Below, one piece after another: positions 1-5,023 of a DNA stretch of 5,023 bases. Under the pieces are notes generated by a model, which saw nothing but the letters and a program-made list of their open reading frames with translations, was not told the origin of the DNA and ran no database searches. Every line of letters starts with the position of its first letter. Position 1 is the stretch's first letter. The position numbers were made by a program, and so were the translations under genes. Source of the stretch: an uncultured Clostridium sp. (GTDB lineage Bacteria; Bacillota; Clostridia; TANB77; CAG-508); the NCBI GenBank assembly GCA_945937855.1, contig CAMEUC010000111.1, forward strand, positions 1 through 5,023, read 5' to 3'.

Positions 1-1
1 A

Positions 2-352
2 GATATACAAAAAGAAAACAAAGTCAATAAAAAAGGAGTATTTCATTGCTGCCAGCTGAATAAATTTTTAGTTGAAGAAGGTTTGAAATTAGGTTTTTAT
101 ATATCATTTGCAGGACCAATTACATTTAAAAACTCGAAAAATGCAGAAGAAATAATAAAATTAGTACCAGATGATAAAATATTAATAGAAACAGACTCTC
201 CATATTTAGCACCAGAACCAGTAAGAGGAACAAGAAACGACTCAAGAAATGTAAAATATATAGCAGAAAAAATAGCTTATTTTAAGCAAATACCAGTTGA
301 AAAAATAGCAAAAATAACATATGAAAATGCAATGAAGATATTTGGAATTTAA
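2..352 (+). CDS. tatD: TatD family metal-dependent deoxyribonuclease, C-terminal part (5' end outside window)
   Basis: TatD proteins are cytoplasmic TIM-barrel hydrolases of the amidohydrolase fold that act as metal-dependent 3'-5' DNases. The reading frame is open from base 2 at the window edge to TAA at 350-352, giving 116 residues, a little under half of the usual length of about 255. The TTG at 83 is an internal leucine codon, not a start, because conserved family sequence lies upstream of it. Recognisable blocks are GVFHCC (residues 12-17, with metal-ligand His15), LGFYISFAGPITFK (30-43) and IETDSPYLAPEP (62-73, with metal-ligand Asp65), then the C-terminal helix ending NAMKIFGI. The N-terminal HxH and the catalytic Glu lie outside the window. 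Family assignment is secure. The gene converges on lemA and ends 8 nt before a strong hairpin terminator. In Bacillus the tatD (yabD) gene lies just upstream of yabE, and a yabE-like gene follows here after the inverted lemA. Confidence 0.95.
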   Translation, partial: DIQKENKVNKKGVFHCCQLNKFLVEEGLKLGFYISFAGPITFKNSKNAEEIIKLVPDDKILIETDSPYLAPEPVRGTRNDSRNVKYIAEKIAYFKQIPVEKIAKITYENAMKIFGI

Positions 353-360
353 GAAACGAA

Positions 361-409
361 GTGGAAATCGGTGGAAATCGTCCCGATTTCCACCGATTTC
401 CACTTTTTT
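361..409. terminator. Rho-independent terminator with perfect 20-bp stem between convergent tatD and lemA
   Basis: The left arm (361-380) is the 10-mer GTGGAAATCG written twice. The right arm (384-403) is its exact reverse complement, CGATTTCCAC twice, with a 3-nt loop TCC (381-383). Six T residues (404-409) follow on the plus strand, so it terminates tatD. These T residues overlap the lemA stop codon (408-410 on the minus strand), so the hairpin begins 4 nt after that stop. Read from the minus strand it is followed by a poorer T-rich stretch (TTCGTTTCTT). It probably serves both genes, and better for tatD. Confidence 0.92.
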
Positions 410-965
410 ATTTATCAAAACTTACTTTTACATTTTTCTTTGCTTCTTCAGAATCTACCTTAAATAATTCTTCTTCTTCAAAATGGAACATTGAAGCAAT
501 TAAACTATCTGGGAATACTTGAAGCTTTGTATTATATTTTGTAACTATATCATTATAGAACTGTCTTGAGTAAGATATTTTGTTTTCTGTATTTTGTAGT
601 TCTTCTTGTAGTTCAGCAAAGTTTTGGCTTGCTTTTAATTCTGGATAATTTTCAGAAACAGCCATAATTGTTTTTAAAGCACCAGAAAGTTCATTAGATA
701 ATTCAGCTTTATCGTGAACTGTTGTGGCTTGTGCCCAAGAAGTTCTAAGTTCTGCAACTTTTTTAAATACATCTTCTTCATGTTTTGTATAACCTTTTAC
801 TGTTTCTACTAAATTAGGAATTAAATCGAATCTTCTTTGCAATTGAACATCAATTTGACTCCAAGCATTCTTTACTCTCTGTCTTAAAGTTACTAAACCA
901 TTATAAGCACTAATAATCCAAATAATTAATACTGCTACAATTATTAGTATAATCCAACCAATCAT
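408..965 (-). CDS. lemA: LemA family membrane protein
   Basis: This is a 185-residue protein of normal length for the LemA family. One N-terminal membrane helix (about residues 3-20, a run of I, L, V and W) is followed by a long alpha-helical domain. Family signatures are LVTLRQRVKNAWSQIDVQLQRR (24-45), FDLIPNLVETVKGYTKHE (46-63), the A-rich helix with SENYPELKAS (104-113), the segment NTENKISYSRQFYNDIVTKYN (125-145) and FPDSLIA (151-157). The start is ATG at 965-963, with AAAGGAGG (980-973 on the minus strand) 7 nt upstream. The molecular function of LemA is not well established. The family is often found beside TPM-domain or HtpX genes, but neither is present here: the gene stands alone between its own promoter and terminator, inverted relative to all its neighbours. 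Family call is secure; function is left open. Confidence 0.96.
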   Translation of the reverse strand: MIGWIILIIVAVLIIWIISAYNGLVTLRQRVKNAWSQIDVQLQRRFDLIPNLVETVKGYTKHEEDVFKKVAELRTSWAQATTVHDKAELSNELSGALKTIMAVSENYPELKASQNFAELQEELQNTENKISYSRQFYNDIVTKYNTKLQVFPDSLIASMFHFEEEELFKVDSEEAKKNVKVSFDK

Positions 966-984
966 TTTAAAACCTCCTTTAAAA

Positions 985-1068
985 TATTGTATTTGGTGTT
1001 TGATATTTGTATTAGAAAGAATTTCTTACAAAGTCTAAACTAATAACTAAATACCAAAAACTAAACAC
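985..1068. repeat. Heptad-periodic imperfect inverted repeat in the lemA leader
   Basis: The sequence shows a period of 7. On the left are TTTGGTG (992-998), TTTGATA (999-1005) and TTTGTAT (1006-1012). On the right are CTAATAA (1040-1046), CTAAATA (1047-1053), CCAAAAA (1054-1060) and CTAAACA (1061-1067). The two sides are imperfectly complementary: TTTGGTGTTTG (992-1002) pairs with 1048-1058 through 11 consecutive pairs, two of them G-T. Further in, 1012-1016 pairs with 1034-1038, and the centre holds AAGAA-T-TTCTT (1017-1027). The core TATTAGAAAGAAT (1010-1022) recurs at 3988-4000. It is non-coding and probably a dispersed repeat. A structural effect on the lemA transcript is possible, but the G-T pairs become C-A on that strand. 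Confidence 0.6.
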
Positions 1069-1101
1069 ATCAATTTTAATAAAATAAATTTTATCAGATG
1101 T

Positions 1102-1131
1102 ATTATAGCACAATATATTATAAAAAATCAA
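1102..1131 (-). promoter_or_regulatory. Candidate sigma-A promoter for lemA (extended -10)
   Basis: On the minus strand the -10 hexamer is a perfect TATAAT (1107-1102), preceded by TGC (1110-1108), which makes an extended -10. A -35-like TTGATT (1131-1126) stands 18 nt upstream. The start of transcription would be near 1095, giving lemA a leader of about 130 nt that includes the heptad inverted repeat. This is motif reading only; the region is AT-rich, so other -10-like hexamers occur by chance. Confidence 0.6.
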
Positions 1132-1235
1132 TAAATATACATATTACAAATATGAGACAAAAGATAAAAAAATGGAAGAAACGCTAATCCGTAGTATATT
1201 TTTAGTACAAGCTGCATATAATATAATAGAAAAAT

Positions 1236-1264
1236 TTGACAACTCTAGAAAAAAGTAGTATAAT
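1236..1264 (+). promoter_or_regulatory. Perfect-consensus sigma-A promoter for the G5/3D-domain gene
   Basis: TTGACA (1236-1241) is separated by exactly 17 nt from TATAAT (1259-1264), the full vegetative consensus. Transcription should start near 1271, leaving a leader of about 29 nt before the ATG at 1300. This suggests strong housekeeping expression. No operator is evident around it. Confidence 0.88.
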
Positions 1265-1278
1265 ATAAAAGGTTGCTT

Positions 1279-1286
1279 AAGGAGGG
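1279..1286 (+). promoter_or_regulatory. Ribosome binding site that sets the start of the G5/3D protein at ATG 1300
   Basis: AAGGAGGG is a near-perfect anti-16S match, 13 nt before the ATG at 1300-1302, which is longer than usual. It lies downstream of the in-frame TTG at 1273, so it cannot serve that codon. The TTG would also lie only about 2 nt after the predicted transcription start. Both facts favour ATG 1300. Confidence 0.75.
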
Positions 1287-1299
1287 ATTAGAAAATATT

Positions 1300-2223
1300 A
1301 TGAAAAAAAATAATATAGCATCGATTTCCGTAAGAAAGATACTATTTATTAGTTTAATATTTGCAATTATATTAGGAGCAACAGTTTTAGCAGGAAATGT
1401 AAAAATTAATAATGTTAAAATAGAATTTTCAAATGATTATGAAATATCTGTAGTTACATCAAAAACAAAGGTAGCAGATATATTAGAAGAAAATCATATA
1501 ATATTAAAAGAAAATGAAACAGTAACACCAAGCTTAGATGAAGAAATTACAGATGCTAAAAAAATTATAATTTCAATAATTGGTGAAGAACCAGTAGAAA
1601 TTGCAGATGCTGAAACAATAGATATTAATGTTGAAACTATATCAGAAGATTATACTAATATTACAGAAGCAGTTATAACAGTTATTGAAGAAATACCATT
1701 TGAAACGATAACTAAAGACGTTTCTAATGGATCTAGTTTAACAACCAATAGCATTATACAAGCCGGTCAAAACGGACAAAAGAAGGTAACTTATAAAGTA
1801 AAATATAAAAATGAGGTTGAAATTTCAAGAGAAGAAATTGCTTCAGAAATAATAAAAGAACCAATAAATAAGATAGTCCAAGTACAAACAAAACAAATAA
1901 CATCAAGAACTACTACATCAAGAGGAACTGGTACATCTGGACAATCTGGTATGTACAAAGTAACTGCGTACTGTTCATGTGCTAAATGCTGTGGATGGTC
2001 AACAGGTATTACAGCATCAGGTGCGAAAGCAACAGCAAACCACACAATAGCAGCACCAAGTACATTTAGCTTTGGAACAAAAGTTGTAATTAATGGTATA
2101 ACATATACAGTAGAAGATAGAGGCGGAGCAATACAAGGAAATCGTATTGATGTTTATATGGATTCGCATTCAGAAGCACTGGCTTGGGGTGTAAGATACT
2201 TATATGTAGAAGTGCTAAACTAA
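1300..2223 (+). CDS. YabE-like cell-wall protein: membrane anchor, DUF348, G5 and 3D domains
   Basis: With the ATG at 1300 the protein has 307 residues. A short basic N-terminus and a hydrophobic segment (about 11-32) form a signal anchor or uncleaved signal peptide. A single DUF348 repeat follows (about 42-92, with KVADILEENHIILKENE), then a G5 domain (about 123-196, with IPFETI and the glycine-containing GQNGQKKVTYKVKYKNEVE), then an S/T/G-rich linker (201-217). The C-terminal 3D domain (218-305) has the cysteine-rich AYCSCAKCCG (223-232), TASGAKA (238-244) and the three aspartates that name it: Asp273 in VEDRGG, and Asp284 and Asp288 in RIDVYMD. 3D domains resemble the catalytic domain of MltA lytic transglycosylases, and the YabE/YuiC group is regarded as the Firmicute counterpart of resuscitation-promoting factors. 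Peptidoglycan cleavage outside the membrane is therefore the likely job. B. subtilis YabE has more DUF348 copies, so this is a short version. It is transcribed alone, between its own promoter and terminator. Confidence 0.9.
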   Translation: MKKNNIASISVRKILFISLIFAIILGATVLAGNVKINNVKIEFSNDYEISVVTSKTKVADILEENHIILKENETVTPSLDEEITDAKKIIISIIGEEPVEIADAETIDINVETISEDYTNITEAVITVIEEIPFETITKDVSNGSSLTTNSIIQAGQNGQKKVTYKVKYKNEVEISREEIASEIIKEPINKIVQVQTKQITSRTTTSRGTGTSGQSGMYKVTAYCSCAKCCGWSTGITASGAKATANHTIAAPSTFSFGTKVVINGITYTVEDRGGAIQGNRIDVYMDSHSEALAWGVRYLYVEVLN

Positions 2224-2231
2224 TATATTGT

Positions 2232-2276
2232 AAAAAGATGGGCTGTCCCTGGAATAATCCGGATGGCTCATTTTTT
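2232..2276 (+). terminator. Rho-independent terminator after the G5/3D-domain gene
   Basis: ATGGGCTGTCC (2238-2248) pairs with GGATGGCTCAT (2261-2271) through 11 pairs, three of them G-T, closing a 12-nt loop. A run of A residues (2232-2236) sits on the 5' side and the stem's last T runs into T6 (2271-2276) on the 3' side. It starts 8 nt after the stop codon and ends a single-gene transcript. Confidence 0.88.
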
Positions 2277-2302
2277 GTGCAAAAAAAGTCGAACGATTTT
2301 TC

Positions 2303-2331
2303 TTTACAAAATACAAATTTTGTTGTTTAAT
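2303..2331 (+). promoter_or_regulatory. Candidate sigma-A promoter for comM, overlapped by a short palindrome
   Basis: TTTACA (2303-2308) and TTTAAT (2326-2331) each differ from consensus at one position and are separated by 17 nt. The palindrome ACAAAAT-ACAA-ATTTTGT (2306-2323) covers the end of the -35 box and most of the spacer, a place where a repressor could bind. In such AT-rich DNA both could arise by chance. A terminator just upstream makes a promoter here necessary. The rest of the leader to 2407 is extremely A/T-rich, with AAAAAATTTTTT at 2363-2374, and shows nothing else. Confidence 0.5.
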
Positions 2332-2421
2332 ATAGGTGATTAATTTTTATCTAACAAATTCAAAAAAATTTTTTCTAAAAAATTTCCCAAAAAATAAAAA
2401 ATTAAATAGGAGGCACTACAA

Positions 2422-3958
2422 ATGTTATCTATAATAAAAAGTATGGCTTTGCATGGACTAGATGGATATCTAGTAAATGTAGAAGTTGATGTTTCAGCAG
2501 GACTACCATCATGGGAAATAGTTGGACTCCCAGACACAAGCGTAAGAGAAGCAAAAGAAAGAGTAAGAACTGCTATTAAAAATTCCAATATTGACTTCCA
2601 AAGTAAAAGAATAATTGTAAATTTATCGCCGGCAGATACTAAAAAAGAAGGGTCTAGTTTTGATCTGCCAATTGCAATAGGAATATTAGTTGCAACTGAA
2701 AATATAAAAAATCCTAATTTAGAAAAAACAGCTTTTATTGGAGAATTATCTTTAGATGGTGGGGTAAATAAGGTTAATGGAGTTTTACCAATGTGTATTG
2801 AAGCTGTAAAATTTGGGATAAAACAGATAATTGTTCCTAAACAGAATGCGACTGAAGCAGGTATTGTTAATGGCATAAAAATAATTCCGGTAGAAAAATT
2901 AGAAGAAGTTATAGATTATTTGAATCAAATAAAAAACATAGAGCCGATAAAAGTAAACACAGATGAACTTTTTAAAAACAGTAACAGATATCCTTTTGAT
3001 TTTTCAGAAGTAAAAGGACAAGAAAATATAAAAAGAGCTCTAGAAGTGGCAGCGGCAGGAGGACATAATTGTCTACTAATAGGTAGCCCAGGGTCACGGA
3101 AAAACTATGCTTGCAAGAAGAATTCCATCAATTTTGCCAGATTTAAGTTTCGAAGAAGCTCTTGAAATTACAAAAATACACAGTATAGCAGGAGTTTTAA
3201 CTCAAAAAAATGCTCTTATTACAACAAGACCTTTCAGAGCACCACATCATACAGTATCATCAGTCTCACTAGTAGGAGGAGGAAGAATTCCAAAACCAGG
3301 AGAAATAAGTTTAGCTCATTATGGAGTATTATTTTTAGATGAGATTGCAGAATTTAATAAAAATACTTTAGAGGTATTAAGGGGACCTTTAGAAGATAGA
3401 TTAGTTACAATTTCAAGAGTAAATGCCACATTAACATACCCTGCTAATTTTATGTTTGTAGCCAGTATGAATCCATGCCCATGTGGGTATTACGGATCAA
3501 AAGAAAAGGAGTGTACATGCACTCCACAAATGATTAGTAAATATATGGGTAAAATAAGTGGTCCTTTGCTAGACAGAATAGATATTTGTACAGAAGTAAG
3601 TCCAGTTAAATATCAAAAATTAGATTCTAATGAAAAAATAGGAACATCAGAGGAAATAAAAAAGAGAGTGGATAAAGCAAGAAAAATACAATTAGAAAGA
3701 TATAAAGATAAGAAAATTTTTTCAAACTCGGAATTAACACCAAAATTAATAGAAGAATATTGCAAATTAGATAGTAAAGGGAAACAAATACTAGAAAATG
3801 CATTTAATAAATTAAAGCTAAGTGCAAGAGCATATGGAAGAATTCTTAAAGTTGCAAGAACGATAGCAGATTTAGAAGAAAGTAAGAATATACAAGTAAA
3901 TCATATTGCAGAAGCCATACAATATAGATCAATAGATAGAAAATTTTGGGGAAATTAA
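2422..3958 (+). pseudogene. comM: ComM/YifB-type AAA+ branch-migration helicase, split by a +1 frameshift in the Walker A motif
   Basis: ComM is a hexameric AAA+ helicase that extends recombination intermediates during natural transformation; most bacteria carry it as YifB. Frame one runs 2422-3165 and frame two continues to the TAA at 3956-3958. Dropping one base near 3097 joins them into 511 residues, the normal family length. Domains: an N-terminal Lon-protease-like ChlI domain (about 1-170; GLPSWEIVGLPDTSVREAKERV, NLSPADTKKEGSSFDLPIA), then the Mg-chelatase AAA+ domain. In the restored frame Walker A is GSPGSGKT (221-228), Walker B VLFLDE (302-307), and sensor-1 lies in ASMN (347-350). 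The metal-binding CPCG...CTC has Cys352, 354, 364 and 366, with a likely arginine finger in LLDRIDI (Arg385). The start is ATG 2422 with AGGAGG (2408-2413) 8 nt before it. The frameshift removes the ATPase from fragment one. Fragment two has an ATG at 3107 but no good ribosome binding site and lacks the P-loop. No other stop or frameshift is present, so a sequencing error is as likely as recent inactivation. Confidence 0.93.
3094..3106 (+). other. Frameshift site in comM (one extra base)
   Basis: The codons as read are GGG TCA CGG AAA AAC TAT. Without C3097 they become GGG TCA GGA AAA ACT ATG, which restores the P-loop G-S-G-K-T and joins the two halves of the gene in register. No other single deletion nearby restores the motif as cleanly. 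The CGG codon it creates is used nowhere else in the genes of this window. Confidence 0.9.
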
Positions 3959-3964
3959 TTGCTA

Positions 3965-4036
3965 GAGATTAGAGGTTAGAAATTAGATATTAGAAAGAAT
4001 AGTTAATGCAAAGTAGAATATATTAGCAATTAGCGC
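3965..4036 (+). repeat. Second heptad-periodic repeat, between comM and dprA
   Basis: TTAG recurs every 7 nt at 3969, 3976, 3983 and 3990 (units GAGATTA, GAGGTTA, GAAATTA, GATATTA from 3965), and again 7 nt apart at 4023 and 4030. The stretch contains TATTAGAAAGAAT (3988-4000), identical to 1010-1022. CAAAGT follows at 4009-4014, as it does at 1029-1034 in the first tract. It starts 6 nt after the comM stop codon. No terminator or convincing promoter is seen in the comM-dprA gap (3959-4111), so the two genes may be co-transcribed through it. Confidence 0.6.
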
Positions 4037-4111
4037 GAATATATAACTTAATGGGAGCAGTATTTTATATTTTAGTCTGAAGAGCAAAAATGAAATATAA
4101 GGAGTATTTGG

Positions 4112-4972
4112 ATGAAAATAATTTTTAATAATAAAGAATATCCAGAAAGTTTAAAAAATATACCAAAACCACCAAAACAGCTATATGTATTAGGTAATGA
4201 AAAACTTTTAAATGAGAAAAGTATAGCTATAATAGGCTCAAGAGTGTGTACAGAAGAAGGCAAAAAAATTGCAGAAAATTTTGCCAAAGAATTAAGCAAA
4301 AATGGAATTTGCATAGTAAGTGGAATGGCAAGAGGAATAGATACATCAGCACACATAGGTGCATTAAAAGCTGGAGGAAAAACAATTGCGGTTTTAGGAG
4401 GAGGATTTAATCATATTTTCCCAAAAGAAAACAAAGAACTGTTTGCAAAAATAATAGAAAATAATGGAGCAGTTGTTTCAGAATATAGCGAAAATATAGA
4501 GCCACAATCAAAATATTTTATACAAAGAAATAGGATAGTAAGTGGATTATCCATGGGAATTTTAATTATAGAAGCAAAACACAGAAGTGGAACAGCAATA
4601 ACTGCTGGATTTGCAAAAGTACAAGGCAGAAAAATATTTTGTATACCACATAGTTTAGAACAAAAAGAAGGAATAGGGACAAATAGGCAAATAAAAAAAG
4701 GAGCTAAATTAGTAACAACGCCACAAGAGATAATAAAAGAATTGAATATACAAACTGAAAAAATAATAAAGAGTGAAGAAAAAATAATAGAAATAGAAAA
4801 TGTACCAGAAGAATACTTGCCAGTATATAAGCATATAACACAAAAGCCAATAAATGTAGATGAAATATGCAAAAAAACAAAATTAGAAATAAGCAAAGTA
4901 AATTATATTTTAACGATGCTAGAACTAGAAGGATATATTGAGCAATTACCAGGTAAATTTTTTGTGAGATAA
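4112..4972 (+). CDS. dprA: DNA-processing protein DprA (Smf), without the N-terminal SAM/helix-hairpin-helix domain
   Basis: DprA binds single-stranded DNA entering the cytoplasm during transformation and loads RecA on it. The protein has 286 residues. After a short lead-in containing YPESLKNIPKPPKQLYVLGN (10-29) comes the Rossmann-like DNA-processing domain: SIAIIGSR (37-44), GMARGIDTSAH (71-81), IAVLGGGFNHIFPKEN (92-107), SEY (123-125), FIQRNRIVSGLS (136-147), EAKHRSGTAITA (154-165) and GTNRQIKKGAKLV (189-201). The C-terminal residues 230-286 form a probable winged-helix (DprA_WH-type) domain. The start is ATG 4112 with AAGGAG (4099-4104) 7 nt upstream. An in-frame TGA at 4091 excludes a longer product, so the N-terminal domain found in many DprA proteins is absent. 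dprA follows comM, the usual Firmicute order, with 153 nt between. The core motifs are intact, so it should be functional. Some lineages keep DprA without proven competence. Confidence 0.95.
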   Translation: MKIIFNNKEYPESLKNIPKPPKQLYVLGNEKLLNEKSIAIIGSRVCTEEGKKIAENFAKELSKNGICIVSGMARGIDTSAHIGALKAGGKTIAVLGGGFNHIFPKENKELFAKIIENNGAVVSEYSENIEPQSKYFIQRNRIVSGLSMGILIIEAKHRSGTAITAGFAKVQGRKIFCIPHSLEQKEGIGTNRQIKKGAKLVTTPQEIIKELNIQTEKIIKSEEKIIEIENVPEEYLPVYKHITQKPINVDEICKKTKLEISKVNYILTMLELEGYIEQLPGKFFVR

Positions 4973-5023
4973 ATTGTAATTTGTGCGAGTAATTGTTTTA
5001 TTGAAGATATATAAAGACGTCCG
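4973..5023. other. Short intergenic end of window, nothing recognised
   Basis: These 51 nt after the dprA stop codon contain no hairpin with a T run and no convincing promoter or start site. In many Firmicutes topA follows dprA, but nothing of it is visible here. Confidence 0.6.

Noticed and set aside
1217..1227. Additional TATAAT hexamers upstream of the G5/3D gene
   Set aside because: Two overlapping -10-like hexamers are present but no -35 lies at a fitting distance, and the perfect promoter at 1236-1264 explains expression.
1273..1299. TTG at 1273 as the start of the G5/3D protein
   Set aside because: It precedes the ribosome binding site and would be nearly leaderless from the consensus promoter; ATG 1300 fits better.
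1791..2045. Minus-strand open frame inside the G5/3D gene
   Set aside because: It is a shadow of a strongly supported coding frame, with no family resemblance or ribosome binding site.
2283..2301. Second hairpin after the 3D-gene terminator (AAAAA-G-TCG-AA-CGA-TTTTT)
   Set aside because: The stem has only three mixed pairs, a bulge and A-T pairs, too weak to call.
2340..2876. Minus-strand open frame of 178 codons across the comM 5' half
   Set aside because: It lies opposite well-conserved ComM sequence and its hydrophobic composition is what antisense of such codons gives.
3097..3099. CGG as a reassigned codon
   Set aside because: CGG appears only in the frameshifted reading, so it says nothing about codon meaning.
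3091..3109. Programmed +1 ribosomal frameshift rescuing comM
   Set aside because: The P-site codon TCA cannot re-pair one base on (CAC), and there is no slippery run or stop codon at the site and no stimulatory Shine-Dalgarno-like sequence. A single rare CGG codon is not enough support.
3965..4036. CRISPR-like array
   Set aside because: Units are 7 nt and degenerate with no spacers, and no cas genes are present.
4090..4128. 12-codon upstream reading frame (MKYKEYLDENNF) overlapping the dprA start
   Set aside because: It has no ribosome binding site, is very short, and its first codons coincide with the dprA ribosome binding site. Chance is the simplest explanation.
4411..4896. Minus-strand open frames opposite dprA (also 4072-4356)
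   Set aside because: The frames are antisense to conserved DprA motifs, low in complexity, and show no signals of their own.

Overview
The window is very AT-rich, uses AGA for most arginines, and has strong AGGAGG-type ribosome binding sites and Rho-independent terminators. Its gene set is TatD, LemA, a YabE-like G5/3D protein, ComM/YifB and DprA. Together these point to a low-GC Firmicute, most likely a member of the Clostridia. No species can be named from the sequence.

Layout. Positions 1-352 hold the 3' end of tatD (+), cut by the window edge. A hairpin with a perfect 20-bp stem (361-403) separates it from lemA, which converges on it from the minus strand (965 down to 408). The 966-1299 gap is a divergent intergenic region. 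It carries an extended -10 promoter for lemA on the minus strand, a heptad-periodic imperfect inverted repeat (about 985-1068), and a perfect-consensus sigma-A promoter for the next gene. At 1300-2223 lies a membrane-anchored cell-wall protein with DUF348, G5 and 3D domains, followed by a terminator. At 2422-3958 is comM/yifB, which reads in two frames because of one extra base inside the Walker A motif. After 153 nt holding a second heptad-periodic repeat comes dprA (4112-4972). The last 51 nt show nothing.

How the genes relate. tatD next to yabE recalls the conserved metS-tatD-yabE-rnmV-ksgA neighbourhood of Bacillus subtilis, here interrupted by an inverted lemA. comM followed by dprA is the usual Firmicute DNA-uptake and recombination pair. 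ComM is a hexameric branch-migration helicase, and DprA loads RecA on incoming single-stranded DNA. If the frameshift is real, the first of this pair is inactive.

I see no new multi-gene system. The points most worth a second look are the comM frameshift at the P-loop and the two intergenic heptad repeats, which share an identical 13-mer core and so look like copies of one dispersed repeat.
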